Part shown: piece after piece, positions 14,045 to 15,628 of the stretch | Layout: the number at the start of each line of letters is the position of its first letter | Numbering within the stretch: position 1 is the first letter of the stretch | Assembly (NCBI GenBank): GCA_937997955.1 | Contig: CALLDR010000107.1 | Coordinates: 1-15,628, forward strand | Direction of reading: 5' to 3' | Length of the DNA stretch: 15,628 bases | DNA from: an uncultured Emergencia sp. | GTDB taxonomy: Bacteria > Bacillota > Clostridia > Peptostreptococcales > Anaerovoracaceae | Program-made: the position numbers and the translations under genes | The notes under the pieces: model-generated | Told to the model about the DNA's origin: nothing | The model's database searches: none | What the model saw: only the letters and a program-made list of their open reading frames with translations

Positions 14045-15268
14045 TCAGTATTCTGTCAGGCCGTTTTCGTCGAAGTAGTCGTTGAGATAGACCAGATAGT
14101 CGCGGGCATTGGCGATGGTATGGTCGTTGAACGGGCTGATATAGCCTGCGGCTTCGTCAGGTCTCATGAAGCCGTAGAATTTCAGGGCCTCCGCGATCTG
14201 ATCCTCCAGATCATCATCGGTGGTGATATAGAATTCATCGTAGGTATCGTACAGATAATCGACGACGTCGGAGAACTGGTCCATGTCCAGATAGTTTTCC
14301 GCGAACTGGTCAGCTTCGGCCTGCAGCTCCTGGTCGCTGTAGCCGGAATCGCGCCAATCGCTGCTGTATCCTGTGTCGAAGAGCAGGCTGCAGCTGTCCA
14401 TGGCCGTATCAAAGATGATCTGATCCAGATCCGTCAAAAAAGCGTAGCTGTAGGAATCTCCTGTCTCGTAGCTGTCATAATCGGCGAAATCGTCATAGTC
14501 ATAGTAGTCATCGTCATAGCTGCATTGGCCGAGGCCGCTGATGACGGTGATGATCAAAATGATCACAAAAGCGATGAATTTCCCGTGGCGGGCCGCCGAT
14601 TCTTTGTCCGCGCCGTGAAAGGAACGGGAGCCGGACGGCGTGTCCATGACCGTGCCGCCCGTGTCGTGATCCGGCCTGCGGGCCGCTTTTTTTAACTGGG
14701 GAACGGCGCTGCTTCTGATCTGTCCCGCGCTGCTTCTGGCCTCGCTGTCTTTGGAGGGCTGGTCGGCGTCGTCTCTCATCGCGTCTGAGACGGTATTTTT
14801 CAATTCGTCAGCCTGACTTTTGATCTCATCGCGCAGAGAGTCGGCCTTTTGACGCAGGGAGGACAGATCGGGCTTGCGGAACAGGGATCCTCCCTCTTCC
14901 GCCTCAATCTGGTCCTTGCGGAATTCGTTTTCCCGCACTCGTTTGGCGCGGCGGCGTCTGGCTTCTTTTTCTTCCTGGTCGTGGAGCCGGCGGTGGGCCT
15001 GCTGAGAACCAGATGCCGTCGATGCCGAAGAGGAGGCCGATGAGCGGGCGAAGTCATCTCGGCGGTAAAGGCTGGAGCTGCCGCTTCCGGCCATCCTGTA
15101 GGCCTGCTCGTAAGCTTCTTTCAGCTCCGCCAGCTTCTTTCTGACGTACTCGGGGTCATCGTCGTAGTCAGAGGATTTGTATTTGCGGACCCGTCTTTCA
15201 TAGGCCGCTTTTACGTCGTCTTTTCCTGCGTCTTCCCGAAGGCCCAGCAGTGAGAAATATTTGTTCAT
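14045..15268 (-). CDS. J-like domain membrane protein lacking HPD
   Basis: The 407-residue protein begins with a short J-domain-like region (about 2-60: NKYFSLLGLREDAGKDDVKAAYE, split by position, then LAELKEAYEQAY). The HPD tripeptide that stimulates DnaK is absent; KYKSSDYDDDPEY stands there. Next come a Ser-rich linker, a charged probable coiled coil (about 95-160, Lys/Arg/Glu-rich), one membrane segment (about 230-247) and an Asp/Tyr-rich stretch (about 250-275). A C-terminal domain of about 130 residues follows that I do not recognise. The expected topology is N-terminus inside, C-terminus outside. The ATG at 15268 is preceded by AAAGG and AGGA; an in-frame TTG at 15295 is less likely. 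It has its own promoter on the minus strand. The function is unknown; a scaffold or envelope-stress role is speculation. Confidence 0.82.
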   Translation of the reverse strand: MNKYFSLLGLREDAGKDDVKAAYERRVRKYKSSDYDDDPEYVRKKLAELKEAYEQAYRMAGSGSSSLYRRDDFARSSASSSASTASGSQQAHRRLHDQEEKEARRRRAKRVRENEFRKDQIEAEEGGSLFRKPDLSSLRQKADSLRDEIKSQADELKNTVSDAMRDDADQPSKDSEARSSAGQIRSSAVPQLKKAARRPDHDTGGTVMDTPSGSRSFHGADKESAARHGKFIAFVIILIITVISGLGQCSYDDDYYDYDDFADYDSYETGDSYSYAFLTDLDQIIFDTAMDSCSLLFDTGYSSDWRDSGYSDQELQAEADQFAENYLDMDQFSDVVDYLYDTYDEFYITTDDDLEDQIAEALKFYGFMRPDEAAGYISPFNDHTIANARDYLVYLNDYFDENGLTEY

Positions 15269-15321
15269 AGATCCTGCCTTTCTTGCATGTTCCAATCAAC
15301 GAGCTTCTTCTATTATGTAAT

Positions 15322-15350
15322 ATTATATAATGATTTTTGGGAAGTGTCTA
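15322..15350 (-). promoter_or_regulatory. Promoter of the J-like protein gene
   Basis: Read on the minus strand, TAGACA (15350-15345) is followed by exactly 17 bases and TATAAT (15327-15322), with five of six and six of six consensus bases. The start of transcription near 15315 gives a leader of about 47 bases. Confidence 0.8.
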
Positions 15351-15442
15351 TAGGAGATTTGCCGGGAGCTTTGCCGCTCATGAAAGAAGCAGACCGGAAA
15401 GGATCTAGGGCTTTTTGCTTTGAGGAAAGTCGGCATAATCCG

Positions 15443-15460
15443 TGTCATGATATCATTACA
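15443..15460. promoter_or_regulatory. 18-base near-perfect palindrome, operator-like
   Basis: TGTCATGATATCATTACA pairs at eight of nine symmetric positions around the centre at 15451/15452. It lies about 95 bases upstream of the J-like gene promoter. It has the size and symmetry of a dimeric repressor site; the cognate protein is unknown. Confidence 0.5.
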
Positions 15461-15477
15461 GATACGGAAGATACGGA
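15460..15477. repeat. 9-base tandem duplication AGATACGGA
   Basis: Two exact abutting copies, at 15460-15468 and 15469-15477, the first sharing its initial A with the palindrome end. Confidence 0.8.
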
Positions 15478-15505
15478 TGCCGGACATGGGCGCCGGTCAG
15501 AAACA

Positions 15506-15586
15506 TTGACAAAGTTGACAATATCCCTAATATTTGTCAATCTTGTCAGCAAAATCGCGCAAAATGTTGACAGGTGTTCTGGTCAA
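15506..15586. promoter_or_regulatory. Cluster of six TTGAC-type boxes in dyad arrangement
   Basis: TTGACA occurs on the plus strand at 15506-15511, 15515-15520 and 15567-15572. The minus-strand copies are TTGACA at 15540-15535, CTGACA at 15549-15544 and TTGACC at 15586-15581. The first four form two direct pairs of nine-base period facing each other. No -10 box sits at 16-18 bases from any of them, so they do not look like ordinary promoter -35 elements. Confidence 0.6.
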
Positions 15587-15594
15587 CCTTTTTT
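15566..15594 (+). terminator. Terminator-like hairpin
   Basis: GTTGAC (15566-15571) pairs with GTCAAC (15582-15587), with possible inner pairing AG/CT, followed by CTTTTTT. The stem is short and no plus-strand gene ends here, so the call is tentative. Confidence 0.4.
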
Positions 15595-15628
15595 GTAATA
15601 ATGTGTTCAGTTTTTACAGTACCTTTGC

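Larger units (their letters stand above)
15351..15628. other. Noncoding region upstream of the J-like gene
   Basis: No convincing gene lies here. The region holds an 18-base palindrome, a 9-base tandem duplication, a cluster of TTGAC boxes and a terminator-like hairpin. An open frame covering it on the plus strand has no family resemblance and starts inside the J-like gene promoter region. Confidence 0.6.

Noticed and set aside
14120..14695. Plus-strand open frame opposite the J-like gene
   Set aside because: The Val/Ile-rich peptide results from reading the Asp/Tyr-rich coding segment backwards, and the minus-strand gene has a promoter and start signals.
15506..15520. TTGACA boxes as ordinary promoter -35 elements
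   Set aside because: No -10-like hexamer is present 16-18 bases downstream on the matching strand for any of them.
15287..15598. Plus-strand open frame across the J-like gene promoter and TTGAC boxes
   Set aside because: No ribosome binding site, no family resemblance, and it overlaps dense regulatory-looking sequence.

Overview
The window reads as chromosomal DNA from a low-oxygen, Gram-positive bacterium of the class Clostridia. The evidence is the strong GGAGG-type ribosome binding sites, the extended -10 promoters (TGnTATAAT-like), a DUF1292/YrzB-type protein, the DacF-type carboxypeptidases, a Cys-rich aldo/keto reductase with ferredoxin-like tail, and a desulforedoxin-like domain. The base composition is fairly GC-rich for the class and leucine is mostly encoded by CTG, which matches the tRNA-Leu(CAG) found here. 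I cannot name a genus safely. No integrase, transposase, phage gene or CRISPR array is present, so this is not an obvious mobile island.

Layout. (1) 151-4524: an apparent operon of two tandem S11 D,D-carboxypeptidases (one secreted, one membrane-anchored) followed by uvrC. The first gene most likely starts at a TTG codon at 194, because the promoter places the transcript start at or just after the upstream ATG. (2) 4521-6350: a small DUF1292 gene with its own promoter overlapping the uvrC stop, an intrinsic terminator, and a COG2509-type FAD-dependent dehydrogenase that starts 22 bases after the terminator T-tract begins to fade. (3) 6351-7192: noncoding DNA rich in inverted and direct repeats, with a complete tRNA-Leu(CAG), its promoter and its terminator in the middle. 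(4) 7130-8880: an aldo/keto reductase with iron-sulfur tail and a cupin, in an operon closed by a strong hairpin. (5) 9046-13177: a MarR regulator overlapping two half-transporter ABC genes, with a palindrome lying over the promoter -35 box. The two ABC proteins carry complementary active-site changes, the signature of an asymmetric heterodimeric exporter. (6) 13209-13855: a DNA-binding (XRE) protein fused to a desulforedoxin / superoxide-reductase-like iron domain. (7) 14045-15350, minus strand: a membrane protein with a divergent J-like domain lacking HPD, facing (6) convergently. (8) 15351-15628: a noncoding block with an 18-base palindrome and six TTGAC-type boxes.

How the parts fit. Region 1 combines cell-wall trimming with nucleotide excision repair. 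Regions 4 and 6 deal with redox chemistry and probably oxidative stress sensing, and region 5 is a self-regulated drug or metabolite efflux unit. The most unusual items are the redox-type XRE fusion with an Asp in place of one expected iron-ligand His, the HPD-less J-like membrane protein, and the TTGAC box cluster at the right edge. I did not find a clearly new defence or mobile system.
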